Shown here: positions 23,788-31,814 of the stretch, piece after piece
Layout: each line of letters opens with the position of its first letter
Numbering within the stretch: position 1 is the stretch's first letter
DNA from: a virus
Length of the DNA: 34,331 nucleotides
Strand: one strand, 5' to 3'
Virus record (IMG/VR): IMGVR_UViG_3300034010_001074
Location: 1 to 34,331 of that record
The notes under the pieces: model-generated
The model's database searches: none
The model's input: only the letters and a program-made list of their open reading frames with translations
What the model was told of the DNA's origin: nothing
Translations under genes and position numbers: made by a program

Positions 23788-23931
23788 ATGTTGTTATGGA
23801 AAGTTGTTTCGTTCGGCTTATTGAGTGTGCTTGAAAAGTACGGTTCAGAGATTGCCGACAACACAAAAAACCCTTTCGATGATATTGCTGTAAAAGCATT
23901 GATTACCATTTTAAAGGGTTTAAAGTTTTAG
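23788..23931 (+). CDS. Very small amphipathic protein in the lysis cassette
   Basis: A 47 aa protein, too short for most gene finders. CAGGAGG at 23774-23780 is seven bases before ATG 23788, a strong site. The sequence starts MLLWKVVSFGLLSVLEKYGS and ends VKALITILKGLKF, two hydrophobic/amphipathic stretches around an acidic middle. Position between membrane lysis genes and the endolysin suggests a lysis-timing or holin-type role. It is followed directly by the terminator. Confidence 0.55.
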   Translation: MLLWKVVSFGLLSVLEKYGSEIADNTKNPFDDIAVKALITILKGLKF

Positions 23932-23965
23932 TGTGTGTGAATTGCAAAAGAGAGAAGCAAAAGTT

Positions 23966-23993
23966 AGGGGCTTCCCCATAGCCCCTTTTCTTT
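23966..23993 (+). terminator. Rho-independent terminator before the endolysin gene
   Basis: AGGGGCT pairs with AGCCCCT around a 7-base loop (stem arms 23966-23972 and 23980-23986), followed by a T-rich tail TTTTCTTT that overlaps the last pair. The strong ribosome site of the endolysin gene begins right after it, so the terminator would set the endolysin level relative to upstream genes unless readthrough occurs. Confidence 0.75.
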
Positions 23994-24004
23994 AGGAGGA
24001 TATT

Positions 24005-24508
24005 ATGCCTAAGATTCTAACAACTGTAGGCTCTGCTTACGCCCTAGTCAAGGCTGGGGAGTTTGATCTGCTCAAGCCTCGCAACATTACACAGAACTTC
24101 ACGTGGGGGGAAGTCTTCACAGGCATTAATGAACGCTCCACTAAAGAAATGGCAGAGCTTAAAGCCTTGCCAAAATCGGTGTATGAAAACGCTTTCATGA
24201 CGGCGTTACAAATGGAAAAGCGTCGTGTGCTTCATGGTAACAAGTCAATCAAGGTAAACTCATGGGTGCGTGTGCCTAGCCACAATGCCCGAGTGGGAGG
24301 CAAGCCAAAGACAGACAAGGCTCATGGCTCGTTCCATATGGACGGCGTGGCGGTGGACTACGTCGTAGCTGGTGAAGCCCCAAGCGTCACACAAAAGCGT
24401 GTAGACGGCGTGAACTTCGGAGGGCTTGAATACGCCCCCACATGGACGCATGAGGACTGGCGAAACTTGCTCGATCCTCCACATCCGAAAGCACGGTTTT
24501 ATCCGTAA
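24005..24508 (+). CDS. Endolysin, M15-family peptidase
   Basis: A 167 aa predicted zinc D,D- or L,D-type peptidase that cuts peptidoglycan peptides at lysis. Strong AGGAGG site before ATG 24005. Zinc-binding pattern of M15: H111 and D118 in FHMDGVAVD, and H149 in WTHED, with the supporting SWVRVPSHNARVGGKP segment (86-101) characteristic of the M15A subgroup. No signal peptide or cell-wall-binding domain is visible, so a holin would be needed for export. It is the last rightward gene; leftward genes converge from 24526. Confidence 0.88.
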   Translation: MPKILTTVGSAYALVKAGEFDLLKPRNITQNFTWGEVFTGINERSTKEMAELKALPKSVYENAFMTALQMEKRRVLHGNKSIKVNSWVRVPSHNARVGGKPKTDKAHGSFHMDGVAVDYVVAGEAPSVTQKRVDGVNFGGLEYAPTWTHEDWRNLLDPPHPKARFYP

Positions 24509-24525
24509 ATTGTGCAAACGTTCGT

Positions 24526-24780
24526 TTACTTTCTAATTTCATTGTGCTTGACAATACTATCAACCATCCAACTGTAACCAGCAAACATATTGGTAGCTTT
24601 TTCACGCCCTGCCAACCGAGCCTCTACAGAAGCACCCCACCCGTCGCCAAAATCATAATAGTAACTCGGCTTCATTTTCTCGATTTGATCGAGAAGGACT
24701 TCCTGAATTATAGTATGTTTCTTGTTGTCCCCACTCCATGCACCATTCCAACTATTTCTATTTGGCATCCATTTGTTCAC
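24526..24780 (-). CDS. Small accessory protein, last gene of the leftward operon
   Basis: An 84 aa protein with GTG start at 24780; a weaker alternative is ATG at 24768. No clear ribosome site is seen, but a chain of short overlapping frames from the previous gene could allow coupling. The sequence is Trp/Tyr-rich (NRNSWNGAWSGDNKKHTI, then YYYDFGDGWGASVEARLAGR and AGYSWMVDSIVKHNEI). It looks like a compact, genuine domain, but the family is not recognised. It converges on the endolysin gene with no strong terminator between them. Confidence 0.55.
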   Translation of the reverse strand: MNKWMPNRNSWNGAWSGDNKKHTIIQEVLLDQIEKMKPSYYYDFGDGWGASVEARLAGREKATNMFAGYSWMVDSIVKHNEIRK

Positions 24781-24806
24781 ATTGCGTGGTTAAGTCTGTT
24801 GAACAT

Positions 24807-25022
24807 TTACTCATTCACAGGCACTCCTTTTCCCTTTGCAAAATCAAGTAGTTTCTCATAGAATCTTCTTGCATCACCTGCTTGAAAAAACTTTTTATCA
24901 AATCGACTGTCTTCTAAATACCAATAGCACCCCTCACGAGCAAGGGCTATATCATGCCCTTCCGCCTTTAATTCATCAATCAATTTAAAAATATCAGCCT
25001 TATAAGGGCATGTCATAATCAT
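24807..25022 (-). CDS. Small accessory protein
   Basis: A 71 aa protein. ATG 25022 is chosen because AAGGAG lies seven bases upstream and the start forms an ATGA overlap with the preceding gene's stop; a longer frame from 25076 would run deep into that gene. It is a small alpha/beta protein: two helices (KADIFKLIDELKAEGHD, DARRFYEKLLDFAKGKG) around a Trp/Tyr-rich strand (GCYWYLED). No recognised family. Confidence 0.6.
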   Translation of the reverse strand: MIMTCPYKADIFKLIDELKAEGHDIALAREGCYWYLEDSRFDKKFFQAGDARRFYEKLLDFAKGKGVPVNE

Positions 25023-25474
25023 ACTGGCACTCCTTCCACTATAAAGCCAAGCAAGACTTGCAAGGCGAGGGGGCAATCGGCTTGGATGCCGTTCTCTCCA
25101 AGTAGATAATTATCCGTATAATAAAAATTATGATAAGGACACCACCATTTATTTTCTGAACTGTAGAAAATAGAAACAGTCGCCCCTTCAAAAAACAAAG
25201 TGTATCTATCACACGCTGGGTTGTCATTGTAAGCCTTGTTCATAGCCTCAAGCACCGCCTGCGTCACCTTGATAGGGGGATTCAGGGCTTTGTCCCAAGC
25301 AAATACAAATCCCTGCAATATATCTTTTTCAGATTTTCCAGGAAAATGCAAGTGCGTTTCGTACTCATGTTGAATCGTCAGCCTATCGCCCATTACGTCA
25401 AAGTCGGTTATTTTATTAGCATCTAGGGTGACTTCGTAAATCGTCCCCTTGCCAAGTGTCATACGTCTAAACAT
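25019..25474 (-). CDS. Accessory protein of unknown function
   Basis: A 151 aa protein with AAAGGA upstream of ATG 25474. Sequence mixes strands and an aromatic-rich centre (FYSSENKWWCPYHNFYY); four Cys are scattered without a clear metal-binding pattern. No family is recognised. Overlap with the next gene (ATGA) shows it belongs to the leftward operon. Confidence 0.6.
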   Translation of the reverse strand: MFRRMTLGKGTIYEVTLDANKITDFDVMGDRLTIQHEYETHLHFPGKSEKDILQGFVFAWDKALNPPIKVTQAVLEAMNKAYNDNPACDRYTLFFEGATVSIFYSSENKWWCPYHNFYYTDNYLLGENGIQADCPLALQVLLGFIVEGVPV

Positions 25475-25541
25475 CTTTCGTTTCCTTTCTCATTTCATCT
25501 AGGGCTTTTTGCAAATGTGGGAGAATCCACCGTATTTCTTG

Positions 25542-25832
25542 CTAGCATCTTAAGTATTCATCAAAGCCTTTGCACGACATTTTCTTTTTCTTTGTGAGTT
25601 GAATCTTAAGACGCTTAATGTCTTTTGATAGACCGTCAATGTTTTCTTGAGTGACTTCCAATTTGTCAACCATAAGATACCCACGCTCAATGTCCCATGC
25701 ACGAGGTACTTCTACAAAATTACTCATCTTTTCCGTCGCCAGCACAGGGGCGTTGAGAACGTCGGCTATGGTACAAGCATCAAACGTTTTACCCCACAAG
25801 ACACGCGATCCCATCATTTCTTCGTTAGTCAC
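25542..25832 (-). CDS. Small accessory protein with C-terminal coiled coil
   Basis: A 96 aa protein with GTG start at 25832 behind AAAGGAGG nine bases upstream; it overlaps the end of the pentapeptide gene by eight bases. The second half (VTQENIDGLSKDIKRLKIQL, then KKKK) is a probable coiled coil with a basic patch. The first half carries no recognisable motif. Function unknown. Confidence 0.6.
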   Translation of the reverse strand: MTNEEMMGSRVLWGKTFDACTIADVLNAPVLATEKMSNFVEVPRAWDIERGYLMVDKLEVTQENIDGLSKDIKRLKIQLTKKKKMSCKGFDEYLRC

Positions 25833-26466
25833 TTTTGCAATCCTCCTTTACAGGATCAAACACACCCATGGAATCCAATATAGGTAGCCATTTATTTAAA
25901 TACTCAAGACCATCAGGAGCAAATGACGCTTTCTTTTTGTCACTAAACTCTAGCCAATCTTTTAATGGGTGTTGTTGACAACCAATAGCAAGCGTCGCAT
26001 TCGTCCAAGCAAATCGATAGGTATCCGTTTGCATAGATTTAATCTCTTTGCTGTTACCAACACACTCTCTCAAGTTAGCACCGCTCAAGTTAGCATCGAC
26101 CAAGTCGGCACCGCTCAAGTTAGCACGTCTCAAGTTAGCACCGCTCAAGTCGGCACCGCTCAAGTTAGCACGTCTAAAGTCGGCATCGCTCAAGTTGGCA
26201 TCGCTCAAGTTGGCATCGCTCAAGTTGGCACCGATCAAGTCGGCATCGCTCAAGTGGGCATCTCTCAAGTTAGCACGTCTCAAGTCAGCATCGACCAAGT
26301 CAGCATCGACCAAGTCAGCACCGCCTGTAACAAACTGCTTTCCTTGTGGAGGCTCTTCCCCCCTTACTTCTTCATCTTCATCTTCTGCATTCCACAGCTC
26401 CCAAGCTAGCCATTCCGTATGGGCTTTTAAGGCTTCTTGTAAGTTAAAATCTTTGTTAGTCATCAT
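25825..26466 (-). CDS. Pentapeptide-repeat protein
   Basis: A 213 aa protein. Residues about 48-133 comprise 17 tandem A(D/N)LXX pentapeptides (GADLV, DADLV, RANLR and so on), which fold as a right-handed square beta-helix. The C-terminal part (TYRFAWTNATLAIGCQQHPL, then EFSDKKKASF) resembles a module often attached to phage pentapeptide proteins. Known pentapeptide proteins include DNA mimics that block gyrase (Qnr, MfpA), but most are of unknown function. Among early accessory genes, a host-directed role such as protecting or inhibiting topoisomerases is possible but unproven. AAGGAAAGGA precedes tandem ATGs (26466, 26463). Confidence 0.85.
   Translation of the reverse strand: MMTNKDFNLQEALKAHTEWLAWELWNAEDEDEEVRGEEPPQGKQFVTGGADLVDADLVDADLRRANLRDAHLSDADLIGANLSDANLSDANLSDADFRRANLSGADLSGANLRRANLSGADLVDANLSGANLRECVGNSKEIKSMQTDTYRFAWTNATLAIGCQQHPLKDWLEFSDKKKASFAPDGLEYLNKWLPILDSMGVFDPVKEDCKSD
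26071..26325 (-). repeat. 17 tandem 15-bp units encoding pentapeptides
   Basis: Read on +, 255 bases divide into 17 contiguous 15-mers of form (C/A)AAGT(T/C/G)(A/G)GCA(C/T)C(G/T)(N)(N), several identical (CAAGTTGGCATCGCT twice, CAAGTTAGCACGTCT three times). Identity extends to synonymous positions, pointing to recent unit duplication or exchange. Confidence 0.9.
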
Positions 26467-26478
26467 TCCTTTCCTTTT

Positions 26479-26694
26479 CTAAACTTGGTATCCTTCATGG
26501 TAACGTGTGGCAATGGGCAAGTAGTCATCAGGGGCTTTTTGACCGCATTTCCCGCACTCCATTTGAGGAATTACCTCATTGTGGAAGCAGGCATCATCGT
26601 AGCCTTTGCCTTCTTTAACCCAATCGCAATGTTCGCATTCGTAAAGTGCCGTAAAATCCCTACGGTACTGACTTATCTTCTTTCTAATTCTCAT
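26479..26694 (-). CDS. Small zinc-ribbon protein
   Basis: A 71 aa protein. ATG 26694 overlaps the upstream stop by 11 bases; an ATG at 26715 in frame is an alternative start. The pattern ECEHC (Cys-x2-Cys) and, 24 residues later, ECGKCG (Cys-x2-Cys) forms a zinc ribbon. The rest is charged with a basic N-terminus (RIRKKISQYRRD), so nucleic-acid binding is plausible. Partner and target are unknown. Confidence 0.65.
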   Translation of the reverse strand: MRIRKKISQYRRDFTALYECEHCDWVKEGKGYDDACFHNEVIPQMECGKCGQKAPDDYLPIATRYHEGYQV

Positions 26695-27223
26695 GAATTT
26701 TTCTTTTCGCCTCATCGGCTTCTTTTAGTTTTCGTATTCCATCCATGATTTGACTTACAAAACCCAAGGTGGTGCAATCAGTTCCCTCAATAATGTAAGG
26801 GGGCATATCTAAACAAAGTATTTGAATCAAATACGCATTTAGATAGTTCAAGTGTATATATTGTGTCCTGTCATTAAGAAGTTTTTCTTGTTTTGAACAT
26901 CCCTCCAAGCACTTATTATTGAACTCTAAAACCTGCTTTATAACCTTTTCTGCACTGGGTTCAATCCCTGTCTTCATTGCGTCATCCATAATGTCTAACA
27001 TCAGTTTGTTTAGCCCATTGTGCATCTGATGCACTGTCATTATCTCCATTAGTGTCATTTTAGTTTCCTTTTCATATTGTTTTAAGCACTTCTTATTAAC
27101 CCTTATAATTCCTTTAATTATATTGAACGGAGAACATACTTCAGACGAAATATTTTCGTCTAGCATATTTAAAATAAGGCTATGTATTTCATTGTGCATC
27201 TTTCGTACGGTCATTTGTGGCAT
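26684..27223 (-). CDS. Helical protein with three internal repeats
   Basis: A 179 aa protein behind AAAGGAG (eight bases before ATG 27223, inside the end of the primase gene). It contains an obvious internal repeat of about 58 residues: MTVRKMHNEIHSLILNMLDE (4-23) and MTVHQMHNGLNKLMLDIMDD (62-81), each followed by a helix ending (V/F)N(K/N)KCL. A more divergent third unit covers about 122-172. All-helical. No family recognised. The unit arose by gene-internal duplication, so the protein may be a repeat scaffold or a bundle that binds something repetitive. Confidence 0.65.
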   Translation of the reverse strand: MPQMTVRKMHNEIHSLILNMLDENISSEVCSPFNIIKGIIRVNKKCLKQYEKETKMTLMEIMTVHQMHNGLNKLMLDIMDDAMKTGIEPSAEKVIKQVLEFNNKCLEGCSKQEKLLNDRTQYIHLNYLNAYLIQILCLDMPPYIIEGTDCTTLGFVSQIMDGIRKLKEADEAKRKIHEN

Positions 27224-27226
27224 GAT

Positions 27227-29806
27227 TTAATCTCCTTTCTTTACAGGGATTGAAATCCCTCTGACGGTGCGTCCGAAAATCCATTTACTTTTCTTTTCAG
27301 CTCCTCCAATTTCCTTTAACACATGGTTCCAATTCACGCCCCATGACGTGCTTTCCAAAAGCTTCTTCAAGGCACTGTGACGGTTGGGGATAAACAATCT
27401 GCCGTGCGGTTCAGGAAACAAACCGTGCTGTACCAAAGACGTACTAATCGCAGGCGTAAAATTGGACAAGGTGAATCCACACACCTTTTCAAGCATTTCC
27501 CCTATGCTCATATTCGTAATGCGATCGGACATCTCCACACGCAAAACCTGTTCCATTAAAAAGCTAAAGCACTGCTGGGCATCGGATTCAGGACGATCTT
27601 CTTCGCATTCTTCAAAGCCAAGGGGTTCAATAAACGCTAAAATCTCTTCAGTCGTGGGAGATTCTTCAGACCATAAATGCCACGCCCCTGCAAGCAGCGT
27701 ACCGTATTGATCCCCCAATCTTGCAGAGCCTAGTTTATTTTTCATTACCTCACGAATGGTTTTAGTGCTTGTTTCAATTTTAGGCAATAAGCGAATGGCA
27801 CGATTCCGCATTTTTTGAGGCATATTCGGGCGGTTTAACACCTCTTTGGCAAAGCCTTTCAACTCATTAAAATGAGCTTCCTTCTCTTCCATGTTACTGA
27901 ACGGATCAATTAAATTGAGTTGAGCGATACGAGTTAAGTCACTTGAAAGTGACATTGCTGGCATGATCGAGCTAAAGCAAAACATCGAACGGATGCAGAA
28001 CACTTGAGATTGCCCTGTCCCTGTACCTTTTACAATCATCGCCCCATTGCCACGGCTGGCTTGTCTCATCAACGCCATGACATCATCCATGCGTTCTCGA
28101 GCTTTCTGATTTTCGCATTCCGCTTCATCAAATAAAACAGGCAAGGCATTCTGACCTAAGTTCTGACGAATGCCTGCTTCCGTGGTAGCCCCTTGGTAAA
28201 ATCGGCAATAATTCCCTAGAATGCGTTTGATCAACTCATTCATTACCCATGTTTTACCGCTACCTGATTGCCCTGAAAGCCATATATGGGGTCGCCATTC
28301 CATAGCACCACACACAGGGGCTAGAAACAACCAGCCAGCCAGCAAAGTTCCCATGTAAGGCGATTCCCATTTAAGGTTATTGCAAAGCCCCCATAGTTCA
28401 AAGGATTCTGAATCACTGGCATAATCAGGGATGTATTCTTCGCCAGTGGCTCTTGTGAAAATCGCTTTACCTTGATAATCCTGCAAGGCGACTTTCTGCC
28501 CTTTAATCATCAAATAATTACCGCAATGCACGACGATTTTACCGTCTTCATGCCAAACGCCTAAGCCACGTTCCATTTCGCCTAGCGACACATAGCCTTG
28601 ACGTTCCGCAAGCAATGATAGGCGTTCGGTGGCAAGTTCTTTAAGGCGGTTGGCTTTGCCGTCGGCTTCAGGAAAGTAAGCATCCCAAAACAAACGAGGA
28701 GCCAAGCCCTGCAAGCGGTCTAAGCTGAAATCGGACACTTTAAGCTTTAAAACATGAGCCATAGGCTTATGGAAAAAGTAAAAATACTGCTTGTTTTCGT
28801 GGACGCTATAGCCCAAAATCTTAAAAAACGCATTGTTCGCAAGGGTTTCTTTAAAATCAGGGGCTTCCACGATAAAACCTAAAGGATTCGTGCCTTCTTC
28901 GATGCAATCGGCAATATCCCATCCCTTGGCTTTGTCTTCAGGGATGCTCAATAATTTAACCGATTTAGCCACGCCTTTAAGGTTCATTTCGATTTGTTGC
29001 ATTGCTTTTAAGCCAACGGCGTCATTATCGGGCCATAAAATAACATCTCGACCGTTCAACAAACTCACTTCAGCGATAGGGGCTGTGCTTGTTCCACCCA
29101 TCCATGAAAGCACATTGTATTCATGCCCTAGCTTGGCTTGTCCTGCATCCGCACATTTTTCACCTTCCACCATTAAAACAGGCAGCGTGTTTCCGTTTAA
29201 ACGATCCATGCCATACAAAGGACGTGGAGCATCGCCACGAAATCCTTTATAGCGAAAGCCTTCCTCTTCGTAAAACACATCAGGGGCATGATAAAAATAA
29301 GGACGGTTCTGCTTGTCCCCCTTTTCATCAATAAACCGCAACATGTACCCCATAAAATCGCCGTATGGCATGCGGTACGCATACTTGGCGACTGGTTCGC
29401 CTAATGGATGTGGCTTTAAAATTTTAGGCTCAAAAGGAGCTGGCAAAATAGGCGTGTAAGGAGGGTTTGATTCTCTGTGAAATGCCGTTACTTCGTCTTT
29501 AGACAAGGGTTTGATTTCGGCGTTAAGCTGTTTTGCCACTTCTTTAAACGCTTCACCTTGCTTTAAATCATGCAAGTAGGCATAAAGTGCAATGAGATCC
29601 GCCCCTGTTTTTTCGTCTGAAAAATCGCACCATTGCCCTGTGTGAAGGTTGACCTTGAAGCTTCCCAAGTGCTTGTCATTGCGTTTTGGGTTCAAGGCAA
29701 CCCATTCCCTGCCTTCACGCTTCCCCTGTGGGAGCCAAGACGGTACGAGTGAATTAGACGCATTTAACGCTAAATCTGCCACTTCCTTAAAGTTGTACTT
29801 AACCAT
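27227..29806 (-). CDS. Primase-helicase (Toprim + superfamily 3/DUF927-type helicase)
   Basis: An 859 aa replication protein. The N-terminus (residues about 20-75, NDKHLGSFKVNLHTGQWCDF) is a primase-type substrate domain. A Toprim domain follows with VEGEK (E214) and WPDNDA (D260, D262), the metal-binding acidic set. The C-terminal helicase has Walker A GQSGSGKT (512-519), Walker B VLFDEAE (557-563) and a later Arg in SSDLTRIAQL (R626) where an arginine finger would lie. A winged-helix-like tail ends the protein. It would prime and unwind at the phage fork. Its start overlaps the VRR-NUC gene by eight bases. Confidence 0.9.
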   Translation of the reverse strand: MVKYNFKEVADLALNASNSLVPSWLPQGKREGREWVALNPKRNDKHLGSFKVNLHTGQWCDFSDEKTGADLIALYAYLHDLKQGEAFKEVAKQLNAEIKPLSKDEVTAFHRESNPPYTPILPAPFEPKILKPHPLGEPVAKYAYRMPYGDFMGYMLRFIDEKGDKQNRPYFYHAPDVFYEEEGFRYKGFRGDAPRPLYGMDRLNGNTLPVLMVEGEKCADAGQAKLGHEYNVLSWMGGTSTAPIAEVSLLNGRDVILWPDNDAVGLKAMQQIEMNLKGVAKSVKLLSIPEDKAKGWDIADCIEEGTNPLGFIVEAPDFKETLANNAFFKILGYSVHENKQYFYFFHKPMAHVLKLKVSDFSLDRLQGLAPRLFWDAYFPEADGKANRLKELATERLSLLAERQGYVSLGEMERGLGVWHEDGKIVVHCGNYLMIKGQKVALQDYQGKAIFTRATGEEYIPDYASDSESFELWGLCNNLKWESPYMGTLLAGWLFLAPVCGAMEWRPHIWLSGQSGSGKTWVMNELIKRILGNYCRFYQGATTEAGIRQNLGQNALPVLFDEAECENQKARERMDDVMALMRQASRGNGAMIVKGTGTGQSQVFCIRSMFCFSSIMPAMSLSSDLTRIAQLNLIDPFSNMEEKEAHFNELKGFAKEVLNRPNMPQKMRNRAIRLLPKIETSTKTIREVMKNKLGSARLGDQYGTLLAGAWHLWSEESPTTEEILAFIEPLGFEECEEDRPESDAQQCFSFLMEQVLRVEMSDRITNMSIGEMLEKVCGFTLSNFTPAISTSLVQHGLFPEPHGRLFIPNRHSALKKLLESTSWGVNWNHVLKEIGGAEKKSKWIFGRTVRGISIPVKKGD

Positions 29807-30140
29807 GTTTTAACTGGCTTTCTATCTCCTTGGGGGATCTTGCGACAAAGGCAATCCCGCCGTGGCTTTTAACGTGATTCAAAAAATTTTCTTGCTCGGG
29901 GCTTAATCGCCCTGTGGCAGTTTTGACTTCAATTGCCGTATAAACCGCCACTGTCTTTCCAACCATTTCAGGGGTAATCTCGATTTTGGTAAACCCTGTT
30001 AAATCGCTGTAGCCCTTGGGTGTGCCTGTGGTAAACCAGCGACCGTCCGCCATTTGAAAGCTTCCCACGTTGATTCTGAAATACGTACCAAAACGAGACA
30101 AGGCAAGGCGGATTTGTTTCTGAAGGTTACTTTCTTTCAT
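29799..30140 (-). CDS. VRR-NUC domain nuclease
   Basis: A 113 aa protein that is one complete VRR-NUC domain of the PD-(D/E)XK superfamily: GTPKGYSD (D46), IEVK (E71, K73) and SPEQENF (Q83). Known members are structure-specific nucleases acting on flaps or Holliday junctions. ATG 30140 directly abuts the upstream stop (TAAATG). It lies between a helicase gene and a primase gene, fitting a role in resolving replication or recombination intermediates. Confidence 0.88.
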   Translation of the reverse strand: MKESNLQKQIRLALSRFGTYFRINVGSFQMADGRWFTTGTPKGYSDLTGFTKIEITPEMVGKTVAVYTAIEVKTATGRLSPEQENFLNHVKSHGGIAFVARSPKEIESQLKHG

Positions 30141-30392
30141 TTATTTAAACGCCCTTACAGAACGAATGTTTTGAGTGATTTCTGTTTCCAAAACCCTCAT
30201 TTCTTCAGGGCTTAAATGCTTGGCATTCGTTACGAATGGTTTGATAAACAGATTTTCACTGATCTCAAAACACAAAACATTTGTGCCACAAAGGCGTTTA
30301 GTGATTGAAATATCTTGAGGGGATAGCCGTCTTGTCGGCATGGAAACATGGGTGATATTTTCTGAACAACAAAATTGTAATACTTTAGACAT
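30141..30392 (-). CDS. Small protein of the replication operon
   Basis: An 83 aa protein behind AAAGGAG (six bases before ATG 30392), overlapping the helicase stop by eight bases. Four Cys are present (CC near residues 8-9, C35, C41) without a clear paired motif, and the C-terminus is helical (LSPEEMRVLETEIT). No recognised family; a helicase or nuclease accessory factor is plausible by position. Confidence 0.55.
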   Translation of the reverse strand: MSKVLQFCCSENITHVSMPTRRLSPQDISITKRLCGTNVLCFEISENLFIKPFVTNAKHLSPEEMRVLETEITQNIRSVRAFK

Positions 30393-31812
30393 TGACGACT
30401 CCTTTATTTAACATGGCTTCAAAAGCCTCGGCTTCTTTGCTGATCTTCTTGGCTTGATACTGGTGAAACGCCCAACCTGTTTTATAGCCCTGCAACTTCG
30501 CAATGGCGACAAAATCAGTCATGGTATTCGCTTGGGCAATCGCACGTTTTAAATGCGTCGTATCCATAGCGATTAACTCACCGTCTTGACGATTTACTTC
30601 ACGTTCTCGAGCTTCAATCGTGTAACCGCAACTGGGGCAGGTGTTGCCACTTGGAAACACAAAGAAGCAGGCAGGGCATGACTTCACATCGATGTATTTT
30701 TCTTCTTTGAGTTGCTTCTTGGTTTTGGGCTTTTCTTCCATATGGTTCAACGCCCAACCGTGATCCATATCAGGCACACCGTGACGCATAACATTCCCCA
30801 CATGGTCTAAAACAATAGCGAATTCCTTAGATTTATGAGGACGCAATACACGCCCCATGGCTTGTAAGTGAAAACGCTTTGATTGCGTGGGACGCAAGAA
30901 AATAGCCGTGGTCGCCACAGGAATATCCGTGCCTTCGCTTATCACATCCACCGATGCCAAGCCGTGTAAATCGCCAGTGGCAAGGGCTTTAATGAGGCGT
31001 TTTTGCGTGAAATAATCTTGCTTGCCTGTCAATAAAGCAAAGCGATAGCCTGCATCATTAAACGCTTGCACCGTCTCTTCGGCGTGTTTAATGCTGACAC
31101 AGAACGCTAAAGCTGGTGTATTGTGAGCGTATTTGCGGTACGCTTCCACCGAATCGCCGATAATGGACGTATCCTTTAAATACTGTGTTAATAAATCAGG
31201 GTCATAATCGCCGTTTCTCGTTTTGATCATGGATAAATCAAGCATTGCTTTAGGGGCGTAAATCTGATACTCGCACAAATGCCCTGCTTCAATAAGTTCT
31301 TTTGCGGTTGTGCCTTCAATCAAGACATCATAAATATCCGCCAATGATTGCCCTTTTGGAGCAATCGGTGTTGCCGTAACGCCCAAAACTACGGCGTTAG
31401 GAAAGCGGTCTAAAATCTTACGCCATGTGGAAGCAATGGCATGATGCCCTTCGTCAATAATAATAAGCGTTGGCTCAAAGTTAAAATCTTTGGAGTTCAT
31501 GCGTCTTATCAAGGTTTGCACGGATGCCACTTGCACGGATTTATGATACTGCTTCGTGTGACGTGGTGAGATCACGCCATGATCCACCCCTAGGTTTTTG
31601 AGGGAGTCGCTGGCTTGATCCACCAATGAGTTACGATGCTCAAGAATGAGGACTTTTCCGCCGTGTCGCTGTGTGCCTTCGGCGATATAACAGAAAAGGT
31701 AGGTCTTCCCTCCTCCTGTGGGTAGCACATAGAGAGGGGCTTTGTAGCAAGCCTGATAGGCTTGTTCAAGCAGGCTTACGTCACGTTGCTGATAATCTCT
31801 TAAGCTAATCAT
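30385..31812 (-). CDS. DEAD/DEAH superfamily 2 helicase with C-terminal zinc ribbon
   Basis: A 475 aa protein from ATG 31812, preceded by GGGGAG; an in-frame GTG at 31851 lies upstream of a hairpin and is rejected. Motifs: LRDYQ, Walker A LPTGGGKT (30-37), DEGH (120-123), TAT (146-148), EGTDIP (293-298), QAMGRVLRP (317-325). C379, C382, C392 and C395 (CPACF, CPSCGY) form a zinc ribbon near the C-terminus. Such helicases accompany DUF669 and Sak4-like genes in many phage replication modules and probably unwind DNA at forks or recombination intermediates. Confidence 0.9.
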   Translation of the reverse strand: MISLRDYQQRDVSLLEQAYQACYKAPLYVLPTGGGKTYLFCYIAEGTQRHGGKVLILEHRNSLVDQASDSLKNLGVDHGVISPRHTKQYHKSVQVASVQTLIRRMNSKDFNFEPTLIIIDEGHHAIASTWRKILDRFPNAVVLGVTATPIAPKGQSLADIYDVLIEGTTAKELIEAGHLCEYQIYAPKAMLDLSMIKTRNGDYDPDLLTQYLKDTSIIGDSVEAYRKYAHNTPALAFCVSIKHAEETVQAFNDAGYRFALLTGKQDYFTQKRLIKALATGDLHGLASVDVISEGTDIPVATTAIFLRPTQSKRFHLQAMGRVLRPHKSKEFAIVLDHVGNVMRHGVPDMDHGWALNHMEEKPKTKKQLKEEKYIDVKSCPACFFVFPSGNTCPSCGYTIEAREREVNRQDGELIAMDTTHLKRAIAQANTMTDFVAIAKLQGYKTGWAFHQYQAKKISKEAEAFEAMLNKGVVNV

Positions 31813-31814
31813 AG

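Noticed and set aside
24516-24527. AAACG-TT-CGTTT as a bidirectional terminator between converging operons
   Set aside because: Only five pairs, a two-base loop and no T-run on either side.
24781-24814. Tiny overlapping frames (9 and 18 codons) before the last leftward gene
   Set aside because: Too short and without domain features; at most they couple translation to the next gene.
26071-26325. CRISPR-like short repeats
   Set aside because: Units are contiguous 15-mers in coding register without spacers; they encode pentapeptide repeats.
25969-26482. Two long + strand frames opposite the pentapeptide gene
   Set aside because: A 15-base repeat free of stops in one frame stays open in others; both give low-complexity products and lack ribosome sites.
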